Made by a program: the position numbers and the translations under genes
Notes under the pieces: generated by a model
The model's database searches: none
Seen by the model: the letters and a program-made list of their open reading frames with translations, nothing else
Told to the model about the DNA's origin: nothing
Assembly (NCBI GenBank): GCA_030670715.1
Contig: DAOVBC010000197.1
Coordinates: 1-5,234 of the forward strand
From: Deltaproteobacteria bacterium
GTDB taxonomy: Bacteria > Desulfobacterota > Desulfobacteria > Desulfobacterales > SG8-13
Length of the DNA: 5,234 nucleotides
Reading direction: 5' to 3'
Shown here: positions 1-5,148 of the stretch, one piece after another
Layout of the letters: each line of letters begins with the position of its first letter
Numbering within the stretch: position 1 is the first letter of the stretch

Positions 1-575
1 GGCAGCGGAGCGGTAATTTCCTCCTTCACACTCCCTTGAAAAACACCGTTAAAAACGGCACTCATGCCGAATTCGATGGGCATGACAAACAGCCCCAATC
101 CCACGTTCAAATCGGCGCGTTCATCAAAGACAAAGGAATACTCGTACTTGAGCTTATAAATATCAAAATTAAATACACTCGTAAAATCGCCCGGCCCAAC
201 GGTTCCCCCGCCCAGCTCCGGGGGGACTTCAATTGGATCGGTGAGATTCTTTGACCCTTCCCGATGGAATTTGAACCAGCTGAATTCAACCTTGTGCCGC
301 CTGGTTTTCCCGAACCGATACCCGGCATCTATTCGAAAGGACGTATCGGATGTATCCAACCCCAGAAATTCCTCCAAATCGAGTTCGATCCCAAGCCCGA
401 GTTCGGTTTCTCCAAAACGGACAGCGCTGTCCATAGTCGCGAAATAAGCGCCCAGGTTCAGGTATCCCCTCTTCCAGGGAAAGTCTTTTGGATCTTCGCT
501 TTTTTCCGCCAGTGCCGGTGCGGATATGATGACGGCCACCAATGCAATTAAAACACTCAAGACGGATTTTTTCAT
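1..575 (-). CDS. Predicted outer-membrane beta-barrel protein, N-terminal part (gene runs off left edge)
   Basis: The frame opens with ATG at 575 and stays open to base 1, giving 191 complete codons with no stop, so the C-terminus is outside the window. Residues 1-23 form a classic Sec signal peptide (MKK, hydrophobic core, then SAPALA with cleavage predicted before EK). The mature part shows alternating polar/hydrophobic strands rich in Tyr, Phe and Gly, for example GYLNLGAYFATMDSAVRFG (residues 37-55), RIDAGYRFGKT followed by HKVEFSWFKF (81-104), and FNFDIYKLKYEYSFVF (135-150). Acidic or glycine-rich loops lie between them. This pattern is typical of a transmembrane beta-barrel. I do not recognise a specific named family; OmpW-like or generic 'outer membrane protein beta-barrel' are alternatives. 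The ATG is preceded by a good Shine-Dalgarno sequence (AAAGGGGG, 583-590, 7 nt spacing), which fixes the start. The gene has the same direction as the lipoprotein operon but is separated from it by about 420 nt, so it is probably transcribed on its own. Confidence 0.82.
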   Translation of the reverse strand, partial: MKKSVLSVLIALVAVIISAPALAEKSEDPKDFPWKRGYLNLGAYFATMDSAVRFGETELGLGIELDLEEFLGLDTSDTSFRIDAGYRFGKTRRHKVEFSWFKFHREGSKNLTDPIEVPPELGGGTVGPGDFTSVFNFDIYKLKYEYSFVFDERADLNVGLGLFVMPIEFGMSAVFNGVFQGSVKEEITAPL

Positions 576-661
576 GATGGTACCCCCTTTGTGCCTGTTT
601 GTGACGTAAAAAGATTCGCAGAATATCTGAACATTAATCATTCAATGAATTAGATTATAGT

Positions 662-690
662 TTTTTATGGGATTGGCAATCTTTAGTCAA
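662..690 (-). promoter_or_regulatory. Candidate sigma70-type promoter for the beta-barrel gene
   Basis: On the minus strand TTGACT (685-690, 5 of 6 to the -35 consensus) is followed after 17 nt by TAAAAA (662-667, 4 of 6 to the -10 consensus). A better-looking TATAAT lies at 654-659, but it is 25 nt from TTGACT, so the pairing is uncertain. The AT-rich stretch 601-690, directly upstream of the barrel gene, is the natural place for its promoter. The implied 5' leader is about 80 nt. Confidence 0.35.
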
Positions 691-873
691 GCTATAAATG
701 CGGACTAATGAGAAAACCGGTGAGAAGAGTGAGCATTGGCGCTCTATTCGGAATATCAGGTTGGTGACTTATAGCGATGGTCAAAAGTATGTCCCGATTG
801 CGTGGTGGCGGGAGCGACATAAACCGCCGGTACAAGGTGGAGAGCTTTTCGGAGTTGTCGGACAGCCTCCCGC

Positions 874-894
874 CTCCCCTTTATCAAAGGGGAG
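874..894. repeat. Perfect 9-bp inverted repeat (hairpin) in intergenic DNA
   Basis: CTCCCCTTT (874-882) pairs exactly with AAAGGGGAG (886-894) around a 3-nt loop ATC. Neither strand has a run of T after the stem, so it is not a textbook intrinsic terminator. It does lie about 100 nt downstream of the last gene of the minus-strand operon and could end its transcript or protect the mRNA 3' end. The right-hand arm can also pair with a TCCCC run (904-908) downstream, giving an alternative, weaker fold. Similar C-run/G-run hairpins are often dispersed repeats in bacterial genomes. Confidence 0.6.
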
Positions 895-995
895 AACCTT
901 ATTTCCCCCTGCCTGCTTTACCGTAATAGCTACGCCTACGAAGGCTGAATTATGAAACAAAATCTCTTGTCGCTTAGCGCAACTGCCGGAGACAT

Positions 996-1457
996 TTACC
1001 CGTGGCTCTCTCTAGTGCGGGCGTTGGAGGTGAATGCAATGCTGACCGTCCCGGGAGGGATTTCAAAGTTACCTTCGAAGGATGAGCCCCCACCCTTAGA
1101 ATATACATAATAGTAAACGCGCTCACTACTGATTATTTTACCGTCCGTATCAAGACAATTCAGATTAATACCCAGTGAATTCAGACGCCTTTTGCGTGCC
1201 ACCCTGCCGCGAAGGTCGATAGTGCCGCCCTCACCGGGGGCTCCCGGTCGATAAGTGTAGCGGTAATCGAGTTCGAGATCGATCGTCTTATACACCCCTG
1301 ACCGGGTTTGATCCTCGATTAATGGCAGCCGCTGCTCTTCTTTAATGGTAAACCCACTGCAACTCACAAGGAGTGCCGCAATGACAAAAAGAATAGCAAT
1401 CAAAGCAGTCAGCTGTCGGCATTCATCGCCGCTGTTTATAATGGTTTTTAGTTTCAT
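996..1457 (-). CDS. Small envelope lipoprotein, copy 2 of a tandem pair (hypothetical)
   Basis: This is a 153-residue protein with a lipoprotein signal peptide. The n-region is charged, followed by a hydrophobic stretch (LTALIAILFVIAALL, residues 17-30 or so) and lipobox LVSC with the lipid-modified Cys at 33. The +2 residue is Ser, not Asp, so outer-membrane sorting is the default expectation under the E. coli rule. The mature part of 120 residues reads as a beta-sandwich: a TIDLRGRV strand, NSLGINLNCLDTDGKIIS, then FEIPPGTVSIAFTS near the C-terminus. It aligns along its whole length with the upstream neighbour (1497-1967), sharing CSG, GTI, the LD-DGKII motif and the F-(I/L)-P-GTV--AFT motif, so the two arose by tandem duplication. 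The ATG at 1457 has GGGAG (1464-1468) 6 nt upstream. Only 39 nt separate it from the upstream gene, so they are co-transcribed. It differs from its paralogue in an extra Cys in the LNCLD segment and an Arg/Lys-rich ARKRR patch. The pattern of a strand followed by 'LDxDGK' resembles FxLYD-type Ig-like domains, but I do not assign a family. Function unknown. Confidence 0.82.
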   Translation of the reverse strand: MKLKTIINSGDECRQLTALIAILFVIAALLVSCSGFTIKEEQRLPLIEDQTRSGVYKTIDLELDYRYTYRPGAPGEGGTIDLRGRVARKRRLNSLGINLNCLDTDGKIISSERVYYYVYSKGGGSSFEGNFEIPPGTVSIAFTSNARTRESHG

Positions 1458-1463
1458 GTTTCT

Positions 1464-1468
1464 CTCCC
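1464..1468 (-). promoter_or_regulatory. Ribosome binding site of small lipoprotein copy 2
   Basis: GGGAG on the minus strand lies 6 nt before the ATG at 1457. This supports that start and shows independent translation initiation, despite the short 39-nt gap after the upstream gene. Confidence 0.6.
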
Positions 1469-1496
1469 GTGATAAAATCGTGTTATGATTTTGTTG

Positions 1497-1967
1497 TTAG
1501 CCAAGAATATTCGTTACCCTTTCACGTCCTATATGAGTAAAGGCAACAGCAACCGTTCCCGCCGGCAATTCAAATGTGTCTTCCAGGGTTGATTTTGCAG
1601 CCCCCCTGCCGGCACCCGGCGCGTAAATCGGCTTGCTGCCGATAATTTTACCGTCAGCATCGAGAAAATTGATCCAGATCGTTAAGGAATCCAATCCCCG
1701 GCGGGGGTTGAGTTTGCCGTTGAACTGAATTGTTCCGGAACCATCGGAGCCCTTCTGCTGGAAGACGATTTGGTATTCCAGCGAATAGTCGGTTGTTTTT
1801 TTAGTGCCGGTTATCGGTTGGTCGGCAGCCAGGAGGATTTGCTGATCTTTTTCTATCTGAATGCCGCTGCAGCCCGTCAATACAGCAAGGCCGGCAACAA
1901 TAACGACACTGAAGGCGCAGGCCAACGGCAGCCCCACCGCTTTAATTAAACACTTCTTTTTAATCAT
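1497..1967 (-). CDS. Small envelope lipoprotein, copy 1 of a tandem pair (hypothetical)
   Basis: This is a 156-residue protein starting MIKKK, with a long hydrophobic core and lipobox LTGC; Cys33 is the predicted lipidation site, the same position as in its paralogue. Ser at +2 argues against inner-membrane retention. The mature domain (about 123 residues) has the series SLEYQIVF, GTIQFNGKLNPRRGLDSLTI, NFLDADGKIIGSKPIYA, then FELPAGTVAVAFTHIGRER. That succession of beta-strands, with a Gly/Ala-rich loop (PGAGRGAAKS) before the last strands, suggests a compact beta-sandwich. A strong Shine-Dalgarno (AGAGGAGG, 1973-1980) 5 nt before the ATG confirms the start and predicts good expression. It lies 126 nt downstream of the second LssY_C gene and 39 nt upstream of its own paralogue, all in the same direction. 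This fits one operon, although the 126-nt gap leaves room for a secondary promoter. I do not recognise a named family; a structural partner of the LssY_C lipoproteins is only an inference from position. Confidence 0.83.
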   Translation of the reverse strand: MIKKKCLIKAVGLPLACAFSVVIVAGLAVLTGCSGIQIEKDQQILLAADQPITGTKKTTDYSLEYQIVFQQKGSDGSGTIQFNGKLNPRRGLDSLTIWINFLDADGKIIGSKPIYAPGAGRGAAKSTLEDTFELPAGTVAVAFTHIGRERVTNILG

Positions 1968-1972
1968 TGATG

Positions 1973-1980
1973 CCTCCTCT
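1973..1980 (-). promoter_or_regulatory. Strong Shine-Dalgarno of small lipoprotein copy 1
   Basis: AGAGGAGG on the minus strand lies 5 nt before the ATG at 1967. It is the best ribosome binding site in the window. The two upstream LssY_C genes have much poorer sites, so the small lipoproteins may be made in excess over the LssY_C proteins. Confidence 0.7.
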
Positions 1981-2093
1981 ATAGAGTGTCTTCAAATAAG
2001 ATTGATGTATTCATAAAAAATCAAGATTGGCGACCGATTATGTCCCTAAGTGGTTAGCCGATAAAATATGACAAGCAGTTGCCGCCTGCCCCG

Positions 2094-3368
2094 TTACCTC
2101 TCCCTGGGTGTCTCCCATTCCATAAAATGAACCTCATCAAATGAAACCGGAGTGCCGGTAAGCCACATAACAACCCGGTAGCCGTCAGTAAAATAGGGAT
2201 CACCCGTTAAATTCCGGCCCGGTGATTCAAACGTTGAAGCGCCGACCCCTTTCACGAATCCCATCTTCTCAAGCGCCTGGGAATACCACAGATCCTGTAA
2301 AAGAAAGGTCTGGGTCTCGTCCACATCCGGATCGATCTTGTGAGTGACAATCGTTTTTGTTGTAAACCGCACGCCGATATCGCGACTGATCTGGCCTACC
2401 AGAACCGGTTTATTTTCAAAGCGCATAGGTGCCAGCCACAGTCGCAGGTGATTACGCTCATGTATCGTCTCCCGGGCCTTCTGTAAGGCTATATCCTGCT
2501 TCCGCCCGAAGACGTAAAGCGCGCTGACAGGCGAATAGCGGTATCGACCACCAAAAAGAAAAGATACGCCTGTCTTCAACGCCGAATTCGTGTATATGGT
2601 TTCTGTTTCATCCCACCCGCTGCGAATAAATGCATGAAACACATCATCGAGGTCACCGATAATCACCAGGTTGAGCGGGTCGCCGTTCTCTGTTCCTTTC
2701 TTATTTGTCGTACAGCAAGGCAAACGCTCCAGGGCACTTCTCAAACCCTCCTCATCATGGTCCACAATCTCATCAGCCGGGTAAAGGTTATCAAAATCGA
2801 CGTTGTGGTGGTCGGCGCGCAGACCCGGAACCTGAATAAAGAATGTAAACGTTCTGACCTCGTGATCTTCTCCAAGCAGATCGACGTTGAACTCCTTGGA
2901 GCCCTCGTCCAGATTCGTAAAGACAAAGCCCGACCTGATGCTGCCGGGCCCGATGTATATGGCCTTTCCGCGCTCAAAGAAATACCGGTCCATCTTCCGG
3001 TTGGCGTTCTTCGAAAACGTAAAGTGATTCACAAAGGAGGCTTCATGCGGGGTATAGTAGTTCGGATCTAAACCAACGGGTAGAAACCGCACCGCTTTTT
3101 CATCGTTGTTTTCAATTTTCAGCCAGACGGGTTGAATCCCTCTACCGTAAAGATTTACGCTGAAAATCTCTCTGCTCTCCTTTGCACTCGGAACCGCTGC
3201 GGTAACCCGGATGTTTCCCTCCGATTTTGTCTGGGCGCGCTGCCGGTACGGAACCTCCTCTTCTGGACGCGGGTTAAATGTTGTGCACCCCTGGTAAATC
3301 AGTATCCAGATGAGCAAAAGGATTGGCAACTGTCTTTGAATAAAATGGTGCATGTTTTTTACATTCAT
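2094..3368 (-). CDS. LssY_C-domain lipoprotein, copy 2 (conserved-residue copy)
   Basis: This protein has 424 residues from the ATG at 3368. An in-frame TTG at 3374 would add two residues, and an ATG at 3353 gives a shorter leader whose Cys falls at position 23, exactly as in the paralogue. An AAAGAGA-like sequence lies about 9 nt before 3368, so the start is not fully settled. The hydrophobic segment ends in YQGC|TTF; Cys28 is the likely lipidation site, although Tyr at -3 is unusual. Residues about 30-195 form a beta-rich region conserved with the neighbour (FNPRP, QRAQTKSEGN, RGIQPVWL, SGFVFTNLDEG, TFTFFIQVPGL). A vicinal Cys pair follows (LPCCTT, 218-219). Residues about 228-377 match my knowledge of the LssY C-terminal domain (LssY_C): DPLNLVIIGD, SALYVFGRKQD, HERNHLRLWLAPM, VGQISRDIGVRF, THKIDPDVDE, FVKGVG. 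Residues His303, His307, Asp330 and His343 sit in the segments I remember as most conserved. LssY was named from a Legionella secretion locus, but the biochemical role of the domain is unknown. It lies 61 nt after its paralogue in the same operon. Confidence 0.85.
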   Translation of the reverse strand: MNVKNMHHFIQRQLPILLLIWILIYQGCTTFNPRPEEEVPYRQRAQTKSEGNIRVTAAVPSAKESREIFSVNLYGRGIQPVWLKIENNDEKAVRFLPVGLDPNYYTPHEASFVNHFTFSKNANRKMDRYFFERGKAIYIGPGSIRSGFVFTNLDEGSKEFNVDLLGEDHEVRTFTFFIQVPGLRADHHNVDFDNLYPADEIVDHDEEGLRSALERLPCCTTNKKGTENGDPLNLVIIGDLDDVFHAFIRSGWDETETIYTNSALKTGVSFLFGGRYRYSPVSALYVFGRKQDIALQKARETIHERNHLRLWLAPMRFENKPVLVGQISRDIGVRFTTKTIVTHKIDPDVDETQTFLLQDLWYSQALEKMGFVKGVGASTFESPGRNLTGDPYFTDGYRVVMWLTGTPVSFDEVHFMEWETPRER

Positions 3369-3429
3369 AAGCAATTGTCTCTTTCAATAATATTAATCAA
3401 AACCCACCCTGCCCACTGGCTGCGGATTT

Positions 3430-4683
3430 TTACTGCCCACGCTCGCTGGGGACTTCCCACTCAACAAATTCAACCTCTGTAAATGAAACGGGCTCGCTGG
3501 ACAACCAGAGGACGATGCGATAACCGTCCGTGAAATAGTAGTCGTTGTTCAGATTCTTGCGAGGTTCCGCAGGCGGGACTACACCCACCCCTTTAACATA
3601 ACCAAATTTTGCAACCCCTTGAGAGTACAGTAAATCCTGGATGAGGTAGGTTCGCGCTTCGTCTACATTCGGCTCGATGATGTAAGATGTCTTAAATAAA
3701 TTCCTGGGGCGAATAATACGGCTGATCTGGCCGACCCAGACGGGCATGCCATCGAAGGTCATCGGGCTCAGCCAGAGACGTATTTGATTGCGCTCACCGG
3801 CCGCTTTACGGGATTTTCGGAAGGCGGCATCCTGGGATCGACCGGCATAATAAAGTGGTTTGACGGGCTCATAGCGATGCTGCCATGGATGTTTGGCGGC
3901 TGTACTGGTTTTTTGGACTGCGGATGCGGTTTCTGTTTCATTCCATTTACTTCGTATAAGCGCATGATGGACGTCTTCGCCATGGCCAATAATGACAAGG
4001 TTAAGCGGATCGCCCATTTTATTCGGGTCTCGGTCTGTCGTGCAGCAGGGCAGATCTTCCAGGGCCTTTTTGAGCCCCGCTTCATCGTAGGCGACGATCT
4101 CGTTCTTCGAATACAGTTTTTCCCACTCCACCTCGCGGTGGTCCACTCTGAGGCCAGGCACGGAAATAAAGAATGTGAATGTCCGGACCCGGTTGTCTTC
4201 TCCGATCAAATCGACGTTAAAACCCTTGGTTCCCATGTCCAGGTTGGTATAGACAAATCCCGACCGGACACTGCCCGGCGCAACGTAATTGCCTATCGAT
4301 TGGTCGTAAAAGTGACGGTCCATCTGCCGGTTGGCTTTTTTTGAAAAGGTAAAGTGGTGCACGTAGGCTACTTCGAGAGGGGGAAAATAGTCCCGATCCA
4401 GACCGGCCGGTAAAAGCCAGACTGCCTGTTCATCGTTGTTTTTGATTTCAAGCCATACCGGTTGAATGCCTCTCCTGTAAAGCGGAACGCCGAACACCGC
4501 CTCACTTTCTTCTGCACCGAGCACTGCCGCCGTCACCTGTACATTGCCTTCAGACTTTGTCTGAGCCCGCTGTTTAAATGGTACCTCGTCAATCGGTCGG
4601 GGGTTGAACGTAGCGCACGCCGTCATCGTCAAAAGGAATAAAAAAATTGCGCCAACATAGGAGAGTTTTTTGGGATGGAGCAT
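3430..4683 (-). CDS. LssY_C-domain lipoprotein, copy 1 (degenerate-motif copy, first gene of operon)
   Basis: I start this gene at the ATG at 4683 (417 residues), preceded by GGGGA at 4692-4696 with 8 nt spacing. A TTG at 4728 would add 15 residues that spoil an otherwise compact lipoprotein signal. From 4683 the leader is MLHPKKLSYVGAIFLFLL, then lipobox MTAC with Cys23 as the lipid anchor and Ala at +2. The organisation equals that of the downstream copy: a beta-rich N-terminal region (FNPRP, FKQRAQTKSEGN, RGIQPVWLEI, SGFVYTNLDMG, TFTFFISVPGL), the vicinal pair LPCCTT (Cys213-Cys214) and an LssY_C domain (DPLNLVIIGHG to YVKGVG, about 224-367). The two proteins align end to end, with well over half of the positions alike by eye. 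Within LssY_C this copy lacks the polar residues of the other: HERNH is GERNQ (296-300), SRDIG is SRIIR, and THKIDPDVD is SYIIEPNVD with two residues missing before it. It may therefore be a non-catalytic or structural partner, if the domain is an enzyme at all. It is first in the operon, behind a good promoter. Confidence 0.86.
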   Translation of the reverse strand: MLHPKKLSYVGAIFLFLLTMTACATFNPRPIDEVPFKQRAQTKSEGNVQVTAAVLGAEESEAVFGVPLYRRGIQPVWLEIKNNDEQAVWLLPAGLDRDYFPPLEVAYVHHFTFSKKANRQMDRHFYDQSIGNYVAPGSVRSGFVYTNLDMGTKGFNVDLIGEDNRVRTFTFFISVPGLRVDHREVEWEKLYSKNEIVAYDEAGLKKALEDLPCCTTDRDPNKMGDPLNLVIIGHGEDVHHALIRSKWNETETASAVQKTSTAAKHPWQHRYEPVKPLYYAGRSQDAAFRKSRKAAGERNQIRLWLSPMTFDGMPVWVGQISRIIRPRNLFKTSYIIEPNVDEARTYLIQDLLYSQGVAKFGYVKGVGVVPPAEPRKNLNNDYYFTDGYRIVLWLSSEPVSFTEVEFVEWEVPSERGQ

Positions 4684-4691
4684 TTTGTTTT

Positions 4692-4696
4692 TCCCC
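4692..4696 (-). promoter_or_regulatory. Ribosome binding site deciding the start of LssY_C copy 1
   Basis: GGGGA on the minus strand ends 8 nt before the ATG at 4683. No comparable site precedes the in-frame TTG at 4728. Together with the compact signal peptide that follows 4683, this favours the shorter form. Confidence 0.55.
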
Positions 4697-4741
4697 GATA
4701 ACAATATAACTGAAAATTCAAGTTTCAAGCAATCTAAAATG

Positions 4742-4798
4742 TACAGGGATTCGAAACTGATACTAATTTAATCTTGTCTCCCCGTCAACTTCCCTGTA
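4742..4798. repeat. 8-bp inverted repeat flanking the operon promoter (possible operator)
   Basis: TACAGGGA at 4742-4749 and its exact reverse complement TCCCTGTA at 4791-4798 are separated by 41 nt. One arm lies just upstream of the -35 box and the other just downstream of the expected transcription start, with centres 49 nt apart. Such placement would suit a regulator binding both half sites and looping the promoter. A chance 8-bp match in a gap of this size is not rare, so this is only a suggestion. Confidence 0.25.
4760..4788 (-). promoter_or_regulatory. Candidate sigma70-type promoter of the four-lipoprotein operon
   Basis: On the minus strand TTGACG (4783-4788, 5 of 6 to the -35 consensus) is followed after exactly 17 nt by TAGTAT (4760-4765, 4 of 6 to the -10 consensus) in an AT-rich stretch. 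Transcription would begin near 4753 and leave a leader of about 70 nt before the ATG at 4683. This is the best promoter match upstream of the operon. It is an inspection-based call without mapped transcripts. Confidence 0.5.
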
Positions 4799-4863
4799 AG
4801 AACCTTTTATTCGATTTTTTTTGGCACCGAATCTAAGAATTAGAGCCCTAAAATCCCACTGTG

Positions 4864-5148
4864 ATGCAAAACTATAAATTTTCCAGATTCGCGGTTTCAA
4901 TCGCAACCGGTTTTTTCCTGTTTTTCCTTTTCAATTGCGGTGCTCCGCGGATTGAAAATGTAGCCCCACAACCGCCAGGCAGCGGTAAAGCCATGGTATG
5001 TAATGCATTGAAACCCCCGAAGGTCGAGGAAACATTGAGCCGGCAGGGGGTTATTTCCACAGCACTTTCCAGCACAGACATTAAAAACTGGACCCTGTTA
5101 AAGGGCTTTTCCCCGGGTGAAGCGTATCCCGGTCGTCTTTCCGTCTGA
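4864..5148 (+). CDS. N-terminal part of an exported lipoprotein-like gene, apparently cut short by a frameshift
   Basis: The frame begins at ATG 4864 (GTG at 4861 is possible) and stops at TGA 5146-5148, giving 94 residues. The leader has Lys/Arg (MQNYKFSRF), a hydrophobic stretch of about 15 residues (VSIATGFFLFFLF) and then NCGAPR. Cys25 could be a lipid anchor, but Asn at -1 is unusual for a lipobox, so a plain signal peptide or membrane anchor is also possible. A proline-rich linker follows (APQPPGSGK), then a segment ending SSTDIKNWTLLKGFSPGEAYPGR. The last residues before the stop (LSV) come from DNA that reads much better in the next frame, which continues open to the window edge (5121-5234). 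I therefore regard the 94-residue product as the front of a longer gene, not a complete small protein. It is divergent from the lipoprotein operon, with 180 nt between the starts. No Shine-Dalgarno is obvious. I do not recognise the family. Confidence 0.6.
   Translation: MQNYKFSRFAVSIATGFFLFFLFNCGAPRIENVAPQPPGSGKAMVCNALKPPKVEETLSRQGVISTALSSTDIKNWTLLKGFSPGEAYPGRLSV

Larger units (their letters stand above)
576..995. other. Gene-poor intergenic region with hairpin and no convincing gene
   Basis: This 420-nt gap separates the end of the small-lipoprotein gene from the start of the beta-barrel gene. Its left third (576-690) is AT-rich and carries the barrel gene's Shine-Dalgarno and candidate promoter. 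The middle and right parts are more GC-rich and hold a perfect 9-bp hairpin (874-894), a G/C-run segment (888-918) and a motif reading GCTACGCCTACGAAGGCTGA (929-948). An 85-codon plus-strand frame (698-955) crosses the region. It has no Shine-Dalgarno, no signal peptide and no recognisable domain, and it reads straight through the hairpin, so I do not call it a gene. The mix of hairpin and G/C runs looks like a degenerate dispersed repeat or a mobile-element remnant, but this cannot be shown from one copy. Confidence 0.5.
4684..4863. other. Divergent intergenic region between operon and plus-strand gene
   Basis: This 180-nt AT-rich region carries the leader and promoter of the minus-strand lipoprotein operon. 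It must also hold the start signals of the plus-strand gene at 4864. For the latter I see no convincing promoter: TTGTCT (4774-4779) has only a poor -10 (TAAGAA) 17 nt later, and no good Shine-Dalgarno precedes 4864. A run of eight T (4815-4822) and a weak ATTCG/CGAAT inverted repeat (4809-4833) lie in between; the repeat is too weak to be a terminator. Confidence 0.45.

Noticed and set aside
36..551. Several plus-strand open frames of 68-95 codons and a minus-strand frame of 73 codons (107-328) at the left end
   Set aside because: They overlap the beta-barrel gene, which has a clear signal peptide, Shine-Dalgarno and barrel-like strands in another frame.
874..894. Hairpin as an intrinsic terminator of the operon
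   Set aside because: The stem is good, but no T run follows it on either strand, so it is listed only as an inverted repeat.
698..955. 85-codon plus-strand open frame
   Set aside because: It has no Shine-Dalgarno and no recognisable domain, is rich in Pro/Arg/Trp with no protein-like pattern, and runs through a perfect DNA hairpin. It is treated as intergenic.
1998..2029. Direct repeat AAGATTG (1998-2004 and 2023-2029) and weak promoter-like hexamers in the 126-nt gap before small lipoprotein copy 1
   Set aside because: Seven-base repeats in AT-rich DNA are expected by chance, and no -35/-10 pair better than 4 of 6 at both boxes with proper spacing was found.
2634..3071. 145-codon plus-strand open frame
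   Set aside because: It is antisense to LssY_C lipoprotein copy 2, with no start signals of its own.
3784..4344. 186-codon plus-strand open frame
   Set aside because: It lies fully antisense to the well-supported LssY_C lipoprotein copy 1, and its Cys/Gly/Phe-rich translation has no domain. It is a shadow of the real gene.
4684..4728. N-terminal extension of LssY_C copy 1 from TTG at 4728
   Set aside because: It would add 15 residues before an otherwise perfect short lipoprotein signal. The ATG at 4683 has its own GGGGA site, and the shorter leader matches the paralogue.
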